Shown in pieces: positions 33,940 through 41,283 of a stretch of 41,283 nucleotides of DNA; the first letter of the stretch is position 1, and each line of letters opens with the position of its first letter. This DNA comes from Lentisphaeria bacterium. Lineage in GTDB: Bacteria; Verrucomicrobiota; Lentisphaeria; Victivallales; UBA1829. Position numbers and translations under genes: made by a program. The notes beneath the pieces were generated by a model. The model made no database searches. It saw only the letters and a program-made list of their open reading frames with translations, and had not been told where the DNA came from. The DNA lies in NCBI GenBank assembly GCA_017629515.1, contig JAGBXB010000003.1, positions 1 to 41,283 on the forward strand, in the 5' to 3' direction.

Positions 33940-36900
33940 ATGAAAAAAATGTTTCTTTACGGTGCAGCCGCATTTTTTGCGGTATGCAGTTATTCTCTCC
34001 ACGCGCTGGATCTTGTAAAAAACGGAAAAGCGGCAAGTTGTATCGTCCTTTCCGGCAATGCGCCCGCGCCTGTGAAATTCGGAGCAAAGGAACTTTCCTT
34101 TTATCTCAAAAAGATCACCGGAGCGGATATCAAAACATCTGCACTTTCTTCAAAAGATCTGAACAATATCTATATCGGAACTTTTGCCGATAAAGATCTT
34201 GTAAAAAATGCCGGACTTTCCGGAACAAAAATCAAAGAGGACGGCTTTGCCCTTGTGGTAAAAGCAAAAGATCTTTATATTGTGGGGAACAACCCCAGAG
34301 GAGCATTGTACGGAGCATACCATATCCTGAAAAAATATGGCGGCATCCGTTTCCTCATCCCCGGGGAGGAGGGGGAATATTATACAGCAAAGAAAGATAT
34401 TTCCGTTCCGGAACAGAAAAGTATGGAAGAACCTTTCCTGCGGGTGAGAAAAACTGTGGCAAATGAAGTGACCGCGTTCAAATGGCTTCTCCGCAACAAT
34501 ATGCTTGCCCAGACCAATGCCGGCAAATTCATCAATCCCAAAACCGGAAAACGCACAAAAGACGCGGATCTTCTTGATTCTCTTGCAGTCACCGGAGCGG
34601 CTTACGGCGGACACATCATGTCCTACCTTATGGCGGAAAGTTCCTGGTCAAAGGAGAAACTTGCAGCTCTTTATGATAAACACCCGGAATATTTTGCCCT
34701 GATCGACGGCAAAAGAATAAAAGCTGTCCGGGGTGGATTCAGCCCCAATCCCTGTGTATCCAATCCCGCTCTGCTGGATCTTCTGGCAGAAAGTCTTTAT
34801 AAACATGCAGGGGGTCAATACGGGGCACAGCATCCCATCATTGTTGGAAATGATGATACCATGATCTGGTGCGAATGTAAAAATTGTACTGTTCTGGATG
34901 ATCCGGCAAAAGCCGGAACAAAGGGCGCAAGAGCCGACCGTTACTGGTTCATGGTCAATGAAGTGGCAAAAAGAGTATGGAAAAAAGATCCCTCCATCCG
35001 TATTGCCGGCTGGGCATATCAGGATTTCTGGTATCCGCCTACCAAAGTGAAAGTGGATCCCCGTATCATGGTGATGATCTCCTACAACAATCAGTGCTGG
35101 CGGCACAGCATCATGGATAAAAAATGTTCGGTGAACAAAGAACTTTGCAACATCATGGCGGCATGGAAGAAAACCGGACACCCCTTCATCATCAACCGGG
35201 ACGAGATCGGTGCTTATGACGGCGGCGGAAGTCCCGGATTCTCCTATCTGCCCTCTGAAAAAGTGCTTTTCAACAACTTCAAACAGTATCCCCTTCTGGG
35301 TTTCACCGGAACGAGTTTCTGCGTCAATTCCCCTTTCCCCGCCCAACTGAATTTTTTGAAGAAAACTGCTCCTTTCTACGGGAAAAACTATTTCTGGTAC
35401 GCCATGTGGCAGATCAATTATCTTTCCTCCATCTCCATGTGGAAAAAAGATTTTGATTTTGAAAAAGAATATGAAATTATCAACTCCCTCTATTACGGCA
35501 AAGCATGGAATGGCGGTATGAAAGAATTCCGTCAATTGCTTACCAAATGCTTTATTGAAACTCCCGGCTGTATGGGCTGGGGACTGGGTTCTCCTCTGGG
35601 CAGATGTCTGGATCAGACGGGAAGCGAAGAAAAACTGCTTTCCCTTCTGGAAAAAGCCATTGCCGCAGCAAAGACTGATGCAGATAAAAGGGTATTGAAA
35701 AATGTTCTCCGGGATAAGGAAATATTCCTTGCCACCTGGGGGAAAGCAAGAAAAGAGTATCTTGCCTCCTTTAAAGAACTTTCCGTTTATAAAAGGACTT
35801 CCGCCATTAAGGTTGACGGCGTCCTGGATGAAAAAGACTGGAAAAATGCCGATGCCCTTTCCACATTCACTCCCGGCGGCATGACGAAAAAAGGTACAAA
35901 GATCGAGCCTTCTTCCGTGAGAGTCGTCTATGACAATGATACACTCTATATTGCAGTGGAATGTATGGAACCCACACCGGAAAAAATGGTCGCAGGGAAA
36001 AAAGTAGCCCATGACGATACCGGCTGGGCTGATGTGGGCAACAGTGTGGAACTCTTTTACAGTTATCCGGATATGGGGGAAAAATATTACCATATCGTGA
36101 TCAACTCCAATGGCGGGGTACTGGATGCAAAACACGGCCCCGGTTACAGGGATGCGGCATTCCGTACAAAGGCAAAGATCGCTACAAAGATCCTGAAAGA
36201 CCGCTGGATAGCGGAAGTGGCTGTTCCGGCAAGTGAGATCGGTATGAAATGCTATGACGGAAGTACCTGGAAACTCAATGTGGCAAGACAGCGGAAACTT
36301 GACACCATTCTTCCCGGCGGGAAAAATTATACCGAAGCGAGTTCCTGTTCCAACGGGTTCTTCCACGGTTCTGCAAACTTTGTCAATATCAAGTTCACTC
36401 CTGCAAGAGCGACCGGACTCCGGCAGGGGGCAGATGTTTCCGCATGGAAAAATGCTGACTTCAATAATGCGATCCCCGATAAGAAAAGAAACCGTTATGA
36501 CCGTTTCGGAACAAAAAAGGGTTGGGTCTTTGCTGATGAAAAAGAACTTGTCCCTGCGGTTTGGAGCGTCTCCGGCAATGTGGAAGGTACTTACAAGGCA
36601 GAAAATGCAAACAACTACTTCATTCAGCTGAAAAAAGGCTATGTCACCCAGTATTTTGTCTCCAAAGACAAAGGAAAACTGAAAATCTCTTTCCGCGCAA
36701 AGGGCAATGGTTCTTTCCACATCTGGACATGCAGTTATAAAAACAAGCAGGAACGCAATGCCAAAGGGTATTTCCTTATGAAAGAAACCCAGAAAGTCCA
36801 GAACTGGAAACTTACTCCCCAGTGGCAGAATTACTCTTTTGAAACCGTCAAGACCGGCGTTGCCACAGAACGGGTGGCGATCCGCTTTACCGTAAACAAA

Positions 36901-36951
36901 AACAGTACTCTGGATCTGGATGATGTATATATTACCCCCATTCCCGAATGA
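33940..36951 (+). CDS. secreted DUF4838 protein with C-terminal carbohydrate-binding-like domains
   Basis: A 1003-residue exported protein. The signal peptide ends near residue 22 (SYSLHA). Residues about 25-165 resemble the N-terminal domain found before GH67 or DUF4838 modules (APVKFGAKELSFYLKKITGADI, YIVGNNPRGALYGAYHILKKYGGIRFL). DUF4838 follows to about 500 (HPEYFALIDGKR, DDTMIWCECKNC, IAGWAYQDFWYPP). A CBM9-like domain starts near 620 (IKVDGVLDEKDWKNADALSTF) and a beta-sandwich domain ends the chain from about 850. Catalytic function is unproven; processing of a complex glycan at the cell surface is the likeliest role. It is 21 bases after the LacI-type gene and probably under its control. 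Confidence 0.85.
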   Translation: MKKMFLYGAAAFFAVCSYSLHALDLVKNGKAASCIVLSGNAPAPVKFGAKELSFYLKKITGADIKTSALSSKDLNNIYIGTFADKDLVKNAGLSGTKIKEDGFALVVKAKDLYIVGNNPRGALYGAYHILKKYGGIRFLIPGEEGEYYTAKKDISVPEQKSMEEPFLRVRKTVANEVTAFKWLLRNNMLAQTNAGKFINPKTGKRTKDADLLDSLAVTGAAYGGHIMSYLMAESSWSKEKLAALYDKHPEYFALIDGKRIKAVRGGFSPNPCVSNPALLDLLAESLYKHAGGQYGAQHPIIVGNDDTMIWCECKNCTVLDDPAKAGTKGARADRYWFMVNEVAKRVWKKDPSIRIAGWAYQDFWYPPTKVKVDPRIMVMISYNNQCWRHSIMDKKCSVNKELCNIMAAWKKTGHPFIINRDEIGAYDGGGSPGFSYLPSEKVLFNNFKQYPLLGFTGTSFCVNSPFPAQLNFLKKTAPFYGKNYFWYAMWQINYLSSISMWKKDFDFEKEYEIINSLYYGKAWNGGMKEFRQLLTKCFIETPGCMGWGLGSPLGRCLDQTGSEEKLLSLLEKAIAAAKTDADKRVLKNVLRDKEIFLATWGKARKEYLASFKELSVYKRTSAIKVDGVLDEKDWKNADALSTFTPGGMTKKGTKIEPSSVRVVYDNDTLYIAVECMEPTPEKMVAGKKVAHDDTGWADVGNSVELFYSYPDMGEKYYHIVINSNGGVLDAKHGPGYRDAAFRTKAKIATKILKDRWIAEVAVPASEIGMKCYDGSTWKLNVARQRKLDTILPGGKNYTEASSCSNGFFHGSANFVNIKFTPARATGLRQGADVSAWKNADFNNAIPDKKRNRYDRFGTKKGWVFADEKELVPAVWSVSGNVEGTYKAENANNYFIQLKKGYVTQYFVSKDKGKLKISFRAKGNGSFHIWTCSYKNKQERNAKGYFLMKETQKVQNWKLTPQWQNYSFETVKTGVATERVAIRFTVNKNSTLDLDDVYITPIPE

Positions 36952-37106
36952 AAGTAAAGCAAACACGGTAAAAATATTACAGAAAAAAAGGGATTATTGT
37001 GGAAAATTGAAAAAGAGGTGTTATATTACCCGTAAGCAGAGGAAAAATGGTGGTAAAATATCATAGAGCAACGATTTGAAAATGAACATGTTTTCCGTTT
37101 TTTTTG

Positions 37107-37250
37107 CAAGTTCCGCAGGGGCGCAGGAATAAACAGGGTTTATTCCCGGGGATTATACAAGTCCCGGAGGGACGATAAGAACTCAGCCCCGGGTTTTAAC
37201 CCGGGGGGTATGACACAACAAAAGGAATAAGCCCTGTAGGGGCGCAGGAA
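37107..37250. repeat. dispersed GC-rich palindromic repeats, cluster 2
   Basis: Several short palindromes in a gene-free stretch: CGCAGGGGCG, GTCCCGGAGGGAC, a strong hairpin with 9-base arms CCCCGGGTT and AACCCGGGG (37187-37206, 2-base loop) and CCCTGTAGGGG. They share motifs with the 66-bp units at 6-237 and the cluster at 41087-41274. The rest of 36952-37560 has no gene that I can support. Confidence 0.75.
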
Positions 37251-37415
37251 AAAGAATATGGGAAGTATTTATCCCCATCAAATATTTTTAACAAAAATCC
37301 ATTGGAAAAGGATATTGTAGTAGAATATATACGGAATCGGTGAGAAGTCCCTCTTGTTTTTGAAAAAATATGGTGTAGAGTATGATAAGAAATATCTGTT
37401 ACGGGATTGATTTTC

Positions 37416-37507
37416 CTGCGTCCTTTCAGGACTTGTCTCGTGAGAGAACCGGAAACCCCGGGTTGAAACCCGGGGCTGGGTTCCTGGCGTCCCTACGGGA
37501 CTGGATT
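37416..37507. repeat. dispersed GC-rich palindromic repeat, cluster 3
   Basis: Contains CCTTTCAGG, a hairpin with arms CCCCGGGTT and AACCCGGGG (37456-37475, loop GA) and GCGTCCCTACGGGACTGG, the same order as in the 66-bp units at 6-237. It lies 54 bases before dif-like site B, as the tandem array lies just before site A. Confidence 0.75.
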
Positions 37508-37560
37508 CAGACAAAGACCGGAGATGGAGTTCGGGACTGGAATGGTTTATCCGGTTCTTT

Positions 37561-37588
37561 GCGTCGCATAATATACATTATGTGAAGT
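37561..37588 (+). other. dif-like XerC/XerD site (site B)
   Basis: XerC-like half GCGTCGCATAA, centre TATACA, XerD-like half TTATGTGAAGT. Bases 37562-37583 are a perfect inverted copy of 37679-37700 in site C. Counting outward past one mismatch the pairing continues for six more bases (AAAGAA on the other arm). The E. coli dif core CATAATGTATATTATG is present exactly on the minus strand. Confidence 0.65.
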
Positions 37589-37622
37589 AAAAAAGAAAGA
37601 TTTTGAGCTTGAAATAAAATTT

Positions 37623-37651
37623 TTGAAAAATAAAAGAACAACAAATAAAAT
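37623..37651 (+). promoter_or_regulatory. pseudopilin promoter inside the inverted dif-like pair
   Basis: TTGAAA at 37623-37628 and TAAAAT at 37646-37651 with a 17-base spacer. The transcript would start near 37658, so its leader is about 26 bases and carries AGGAGG (37671-37676). The whole element lies between sites B and C and would be turned round by inversion. Confidence 0.6.
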
Positions 37652-37673
37652 AAAATAAAAACGAACACAAAGG

Positions 37674-37701
37674 AGGTAACATAATGTATATTATGCGACG
37701 T
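37674..37701 (-). other. dif-like XerC/XerD site (site C), overlapping the pseudopilin start
   Basis: On the minus strand the site has an XerC-like half ACGTCGCATAA, centre TATACA and XerD-like half TTATGTTACCT. It is inverted relative to site B and has the same centre. The ATG of the pseudopilin gene (37684-37686) and its first six codons lie inside it, and the ribosome binding site touches its left edge. Confidence 0.62.
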
Positions 37702-38460
37702 AAAGAATTCACATTGATCGAACTTCTGGTCGTTATCGCTATCATCGCCATTCTGGCAGGGATGATGCTCCCTGCACTTGCCAAAGCAAGGGAAATGGCA
37801 AAAACGATCCAGTGTGCCAACAATCTGAAACAGTTGGGTCTGTGTCTCTTTTCCTATGCCACAGACAACAAGGAATGGAGTGTGAACTATGAAGTACCGT
37901 TCCGGTATCAGAAAGATGGTACAGATTTAAGGGTTTTTACAAATATCTGGCCGTATTTCCTTGCCAAACCTCCCAAAGGCGGCGGAGCGGCTGCCTATCT
38001 GGGTTATATTCCCCAGGTCCCCGGTACAGCACAATGGAGCACCAAATCCATTGTCTGGTGTCCTTCTGCTCCGGATGGCACCCATGACGATTATAAAAAT
38101 GCCTCAACTACTTATATGCCCATACAGAACAATGCTTATGTAAAAGGGATCATTGCCTGCCCCACCGGCTTTTTCCGGGTAGGTACTCCTAAAATGCCCA
38201 CCCAGCTTGCATGGTTCGGCGATTCTCTGGATTACGGCAACAACCGTAACTTCATCCCCCGCCATCCCAGGGACAGGGCTCTCAACTTCCTTTTTGCTGA
38301 CGGGCATGTTCAACTTGTCCAGAGACGGGATATCAATGTGATTTATCACGCGTCCTATGTGGCAAACGAAAAGGCTTTGAGATGGAGTGCCCTTGCTTTC
38401 AAGTACGAGTATTCCGGGACAAAGCAGCAGTGGCCTTTCAGCGGCAACCCGAAAAATTAA
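37684..38460 (+). CDS. type II secretion/type IV pilus-like pseudopilin
   Basis: A 258-residue protein with the prepilin N-terminal methylation segment [29 protein letters not shown], Glu at +5 of the mature chain, and a C-terminal [20 protein letters not shown] of the kind found in the many pseudopilin-like proteins of Lentisphaerota and Planctomycetes. The residue before the cleavage point is Glu, not the usual Gly. AGGAGG lies seven bases before the first ATG; the second ATG (37693) has no site of its own. The first codons (MYIMRR) are encoded by dif-like site C. It is followed after 34 bases by the beta-helix gene. Confidence 0.9.
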   Translation: MYIMRRKEFTLIELLVVIAIIAILAGMMLPALAKAREMAKTIQCANNLKQLGLCLFSYATDNKEWSVNYEVPFRYQKDGTDLRVFTNIWPYFLAKPPKGGGAAAYLGYIPQVPGTAQWSTKSIVWCPSAPDGTHDDYKNASTTYMPIQNNAYVKGIIACPTGFFRVGTPKMPTQLAWFGDSLDYGNNRNFIPRHPRDRALNFLFADGHVQLVQRRDINVIYHASYVANEKALRWSALAFKYEYSGTKQQWPFSGNPKN

Positions 38461-38494
38461 AATCAACATAAAATAACATAAAAAAGGAAAAAAG

Positions 38495-40915
38495 ATGAAA
38501 AAAAGTATTTCTTTTGTCGCAGCGGCTCTTTTCGCTGTGAGTATCGTTCCTGCATTTGCCGCAGTGGATGCAAAAAAAATCGCCCTTGTGAAAGCAGGCA
38601 AAATCGCAGAAGCAAAGGCTTCCTGGTGGGGTTTTGACAAAAAAGATTCCACAAAAGCCCTGCAAAGTGCACTGAATTCCGGCGCAAAAACGATCATTGT
38701 GGAAAACATGAAAAGCGACTGGATCGTGGACAGTATCAAAGTACCCTCCAATGTGCATATCATCTTTGAAGACGGTGTAGTCGTCCGGGCGAAAAAAGGC
38801 GGCTTCAAAGGCGTATATGATGCTTTGTTCGATATTGATACAAAGAAAAATGTGCGTCTTACCGGAAAAGGAAAAGTCCTTTTCATCATGAACAAGAAAG
38901 ATTATCAGGATCCCAAACAGTATAAGCCTGCAGAATGGCGTCATACGGTCAATATCTGGAACAGTGACGGCGTCACTGTGGAAAATTTCACCATGCGGGA
39001 CAGCGGCGGTGACGGCGTTTATGTAGGAAGCAAAGATTGTAAAAATGTTGTCCTCAAAAACCTCGACTGCTATAATCACCACCGTCAGGGCATCAGTATC
39101 ACAGGGGTGAAAAACCTTTATGTGAAGAACTGCAAATTCAATGATACCATCGGCACCATGCCCCAGTGCGGACTTGACCTTGAACCCAACCACAAAGACG
39201 GTGTGGGCTTGCAGAATGTGGTATTTGAAGACTGCGAATTTGCCAACAACAAACTTACCGGTATCTATTTTTCCAACAATTCCCATCTCCCCATCACTGC
39301 CACATTCCGCAACTGCGTGATCCGGGACAATAAACAGGGCGGAGTCATTCTTGGGTACACCGGAAAAGGCAATACTCTGGAAGCCGGAAAGATCGAATTC
39401 ATCTCCTGCCGTATCGAAAACAACCTTTACGGTTCTTTTGCCATGCGGGAACACACTCTCAAAAATGTGAAAGTCATCCTGAAAGATTGCGTGATCGACA
39501 ACAGGAAATCCCCTTATGCCGCAGTAAGCCTTGCCAGTGATTCCGAAAAGGATATCTACGGGCTGGAAATCAGCAATTTAACAATCATCGACGATAAAAA
39601 AACTGATCCCATCATCTTTTTGAGCAAATACGGCAATGCCATTATCGATCCCATCATAAAAAATGTTATCGTAAAGGATTCCAAAGGCGTTGTGACCAAA
39701 TTTGATTGCGAAAAATTCATCAAAAAGAGCGCTCCCGATCCCGTGGTGAAAGCCTTCAAGGTAAAGCCGCCGGTACTTAAAACACTTACTCCCGCATTTA
39801 CCAAAGGAGCAAATATCCTCAATACCGTGCGTTTCCGTGAGACCACCGAATTCCTCGTCTATGCGAAAAAGGGAACGAAAACCACCATCAACTTTACCTA
39901 CAAGGCTGTTCACAAGTTCAATAAGAAACCTGTGAAGATCACCATGTATTCCCCCCTTATCCCGCCCCGTACGGATGTCATTGAAGTTCCTTACGAAGAA
40001 ACAAAAAAATATGTCCTCGAAGCAAAGGAAAGCGGTATCCACCGCTTTGTCATCGACGCCAAAAACCAGACCATCATTGCTACGGCAACCAACAGCCCCG
40101 GTCAGGCATTTTCCTGCGACAGCAAGTTCTATATCCTCGGCTGTAACGGTACTCTCTATTTTGCCGTCCCCAAAGGAGTGGAAAAAGTTCAGGTGGAAGC
40201 CAGCGGCGTGACACGGGAGGAATCCGATGCCGCCATTATCGACCCCGATGGAAAAGTCATGGCAGAAGTAAAACGGCTTCAAAACAGCAAACTTATGACC
40301 GTCAAACGGAAAAATCCGGATAAATTTGAGATCTGGGGCGTCAGATTCAATGCCTCCAAACTCTTCCTGCGTCTGGGTGCCCCCATTCCCCAGGTATTTG
40401 CCACTCACCCCGCCTATCTGCTTGTAAACAAAGGCGAGGAGGGAAAATACAATTACAGCAAGATCCTTCCCAAACGCCCCATCGTGCGTAACGGTGACTT
40501 CCGCCTTGTAAGCAAACCCCGGAAAGATTATCTCATTACTTCCGAATTTTTCCCCACCGACTGGGCGGGACGCAATGCCGCTCTGGTCACAACGGAGGAT
40601 CACCGCAATCATATTGATTTCACCACATTATTGTGGCACTATCTGCAGCTTCCCGCTGCCGGAGGAAAAGTAAAATGTACTCTTACCATGTCCGGCACAG
40701 GCCCTGTGACAGCCTATTTCAGCACCAGTACCGGTAAAGGCTCCCACAAACGCCGCCCCCCCACCTACGGCCCTTACCAGGTGACAAAGGAACCGAAAGA
40801 ATACAGTTTCATTGCTGAATTCAAACCCAGGGAAAGAGGCTACCTTTACATCTATGCCGGAACAAAGGCAAAAGTCAGATTAAGTGATGTAAAAATGGAA
40901 CTTATTGAAGAATAA
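38495..40915 (+). CDS. secreted right-handed beta-helix protein
   Basis: An 806-residue exported protein with a signal peptide ending in PAFA (about residue 23). Residues about 50-390 form a pectate-lyase-like parallel beta-helix (NVRLTGKGKVLF, DSGGDGVYVGSKDCKNVVLKNLDCYNHHRQGISITG, CGLDLEPNHKDG). The next 400 residues appear to be beta-sandwich domains with no family that I recognise. Carbohydrate lyase, hydrolase or adhesin functions are possible; no catalytic set is certain. AAGGAA precedes the ATG. Probable co-transcription with the pseudopilin gene suggests a surface or secretion link. A strong terminator follows. Confidence 0.83.
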   Translation: MKKSISFVAAALFAVSIVPAFAAVDAKKIALVKAGKIAEAKASWWGFDKKDSTKALQSALNSGAKTIIVENMKSDWIVDSIKVPSNVHIIFEDGVVVRAKKGGFKGVYDALFDIDTKKNVRLTGKGKVLFIMNKKDYQDPKQYKPAEWRHTVNIWNSDGVTVENFTMRDSGGDGVYVGSKDCKNVVLKNLDCYNHHRQGISITGVKNLYVKNCKFNDTIGTMPQCGLDLEPNHKDGVGLQNVVFEDCEFANNKLTGIYFSNNSHLPITATFRNCVIRDNKQGGVILGYTGKGNTLEAGKIEFISCRIENNLYGSFAMREHTLKNVKVILKDCVIDNRKSPYAAVSLASDSEKDIYGLEISNLTIIDDKKTDPIIFLSKYGNAIIDPIIKNVIVKDSKGVVTKFDCEKFIKKSAPDPVVKAFKVKPPVLKTLTPAFTKGANILNTVRFRETTEFLVYAKKGTKTTINFTYKAVHKFNKKPVKITMYSPLIPPRTDVIEVPYEETKKYVLEAKESGIHRFVIDAKNQTIIATATNSPGQAFSCDSKFYILGCNGTLYFAVPKGVEKVQVEASGVTREESDAAIIDPDGKVMAEVKRLQNSKLMTVKRKNPDKFEIWGVRFNASKLFLRLGAPIPQVFATHPAYLLVNKGEEGKYNYSKILPKRPIVRNGDFRLVSKPRKDYLITSEFFPTDWAGRNAALVTTEDHRNHIDFTTLLWHYLQLPAAGGKVKCTLTMSGTGPVTAYFSTSTGKGSHKRRPPTYGPYQVTKEPKEYSFIAEFKPRERGYLYIYAGTKAKVRLSDVKMELIEE

Positions 40916-40925
40916 GTTATTCCGG

Positions 40926-40957
40926 AAAGGGGCTGTTGCAAAACAGCCTCTTTTTTT
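40926..40957 (+). terminator. intrinsic terminator after the beta-helix gene
   Basis: A 12-base-pair stem (40926-40937 with 40942-40953, one G-U pair), a GCAA tetraloop and a T run. Confidence 0.92.
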
Positions 40958-41086
40958 GTCCTGAAAGAGGATAAATAATAAAAAAAGTACGATGGATTTT
41001 TTCATTGTGTCTGCTCAAAAGATGAAAAAAGTTTGGTAAATATTCAAATAAATCAGAGTTTCTCAAATATATCTTTTGAGGAATAT

Positions 41087-41274
41087 GCCCTGTAAGGGGG
41101 CAAACTGCTCTGAAAGAGTGGCAGATGGGACTGCATTTCTCCTTCTGCCGCTCTTTCAGAGCTTGCTTTTTTGTTTTGTACTCCTACCCGGGGGTACGGT
41201 CCCTTACAGGTCCCTACCCACCGGGCTATGTTCCTGCGGGGCTTTCAGCCCCTTATGCCCTTTCAGGGCTGGTT
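41087..41274. repeat. dispersed GC-rich palindromic repeats, cluster 4
   Basis: GCCCTGTAAGGGGGC at 41087-41101, an 18-base inverted repeat (41107-41124 with 41145-41162, one mismatch), then CGGTCCCTTACAGG, CGGGGCTTTCAGCCCC and GCCCTTTCAGGGC motifs up to the end. The stretch 40958-41283 contains no gene that I can support. Confidence 0.7.
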
Positions 41275-41283
41275 TTTGTAATC

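Noticed and set aside
34648..36966. 772-residue minus-strand frame
   Set aside because: Antisense to the DUF4838 gene; composition and lack of start signals mark it as a shadow.
37505..37581. Alternative pseudopilin gene on the minus strand that inversion would switch on
   Set aside because: From the ATG in site B the minus-strand frame matches only MYIMRRKE and then stops after about 24 codons, so no second full gene is present.
37562..37700. mRNA stem that hides the pseudopilin start codon
   Set aside because: The best promoter (37623-37651) starts the transcript after the left arm, so the stem would form only in read-through transcripts. A recombination role explains the arms better.
248..37701. 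37-kb mobile element bounded by Xer sites
   Set aside because: The interior holds rpsP, trmD, hisS, murA, lepB and other core genes and no integrase, transposase or phage genes, so it is chromosomal backbone.

Overview
The window looks like chromosomal DNA from a Lentisphaerota (Victivallis-like) bacterium or a close relative in the PVC group. I infer this from the style of the genes, not from a database search. It carries a type II pseudopilin with a C-terminal H-x-DG-type region, a DUF4838 glycan-associated protein, secreted and cytoplasmic right-handed beta-helix proteins, a Gram-negative envelope set (LptF/G-like, TolB, lipoprotein), and dispersed GC-rich palindromic repeats.

Layout. Positions 1-280 hold a 66-bp tandem repeat followed by a dif-like (XerC/XerD-type) site. 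On the minus strand come the rpsP-khpA-trmD-rplS-rnhB translation operon (411-2965, with no rimM) and rhaM (L-rhamnose mutarotase). A divergent gene for a D-malate/tartrate dehydrogenase-like enzyme follows, then a HydE-flavin reductase pair (4708-6335). Positions 6537-19384 carry a catabolic block of nine closely spaced minus-strand genes plus a tenth upstream gene. These encode a TIM-barrel sugar isomerase/epimerase, class III aminotransferase, MBL-fold hydrolase, two cytoplasmic GH28-like beta-helix proteins, a Gfo/Idh/MocA oxidoreductase, an MFS transporter, a neutral-ceramidase-like protein, an FGGY kinase and a fucose/arabinose-isomerase-like protein. The block ends in a strong terminator. 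It reads as a pathway that imports small glycans and breaks them down inside the cell, but the substrate is unknown.

At about 19.4-19.7 kb the coding strand switches. The plus strand then carries HU (with a strongly structured leader), hisS, a DAHP synthase, lptF/G, a LysM lipoprotein, a polytopic membrane protein with a decayed spermidine-synthase-like domain, a histidine phosphatase, tolB, folC, lepB and murA. MurA has Asp in place of the active-site Cys. Next comes a LacI-type repressor with a perfect 18-bp palindrome at its own promoter, followed by a 1003-residue secreted DUF4838 protein.

The most unusual locus is 37561-37701. Two dif-like sites face each other in inverted orientation and enclose about 85 bp that contain a good promoter and the ribosome binding site of the pseudopilin gene, whose start codon lies inside one site. 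A third copy with the same central hexamer lies at 248-275, beside the same GC-rich repeat family. This arrangement could be a Xer-dependent invertible expression switch for a pseudopilin and secreted beta-helix operon. No tRNA, rRNA, CRISPR array or insertion sequence was recognised.
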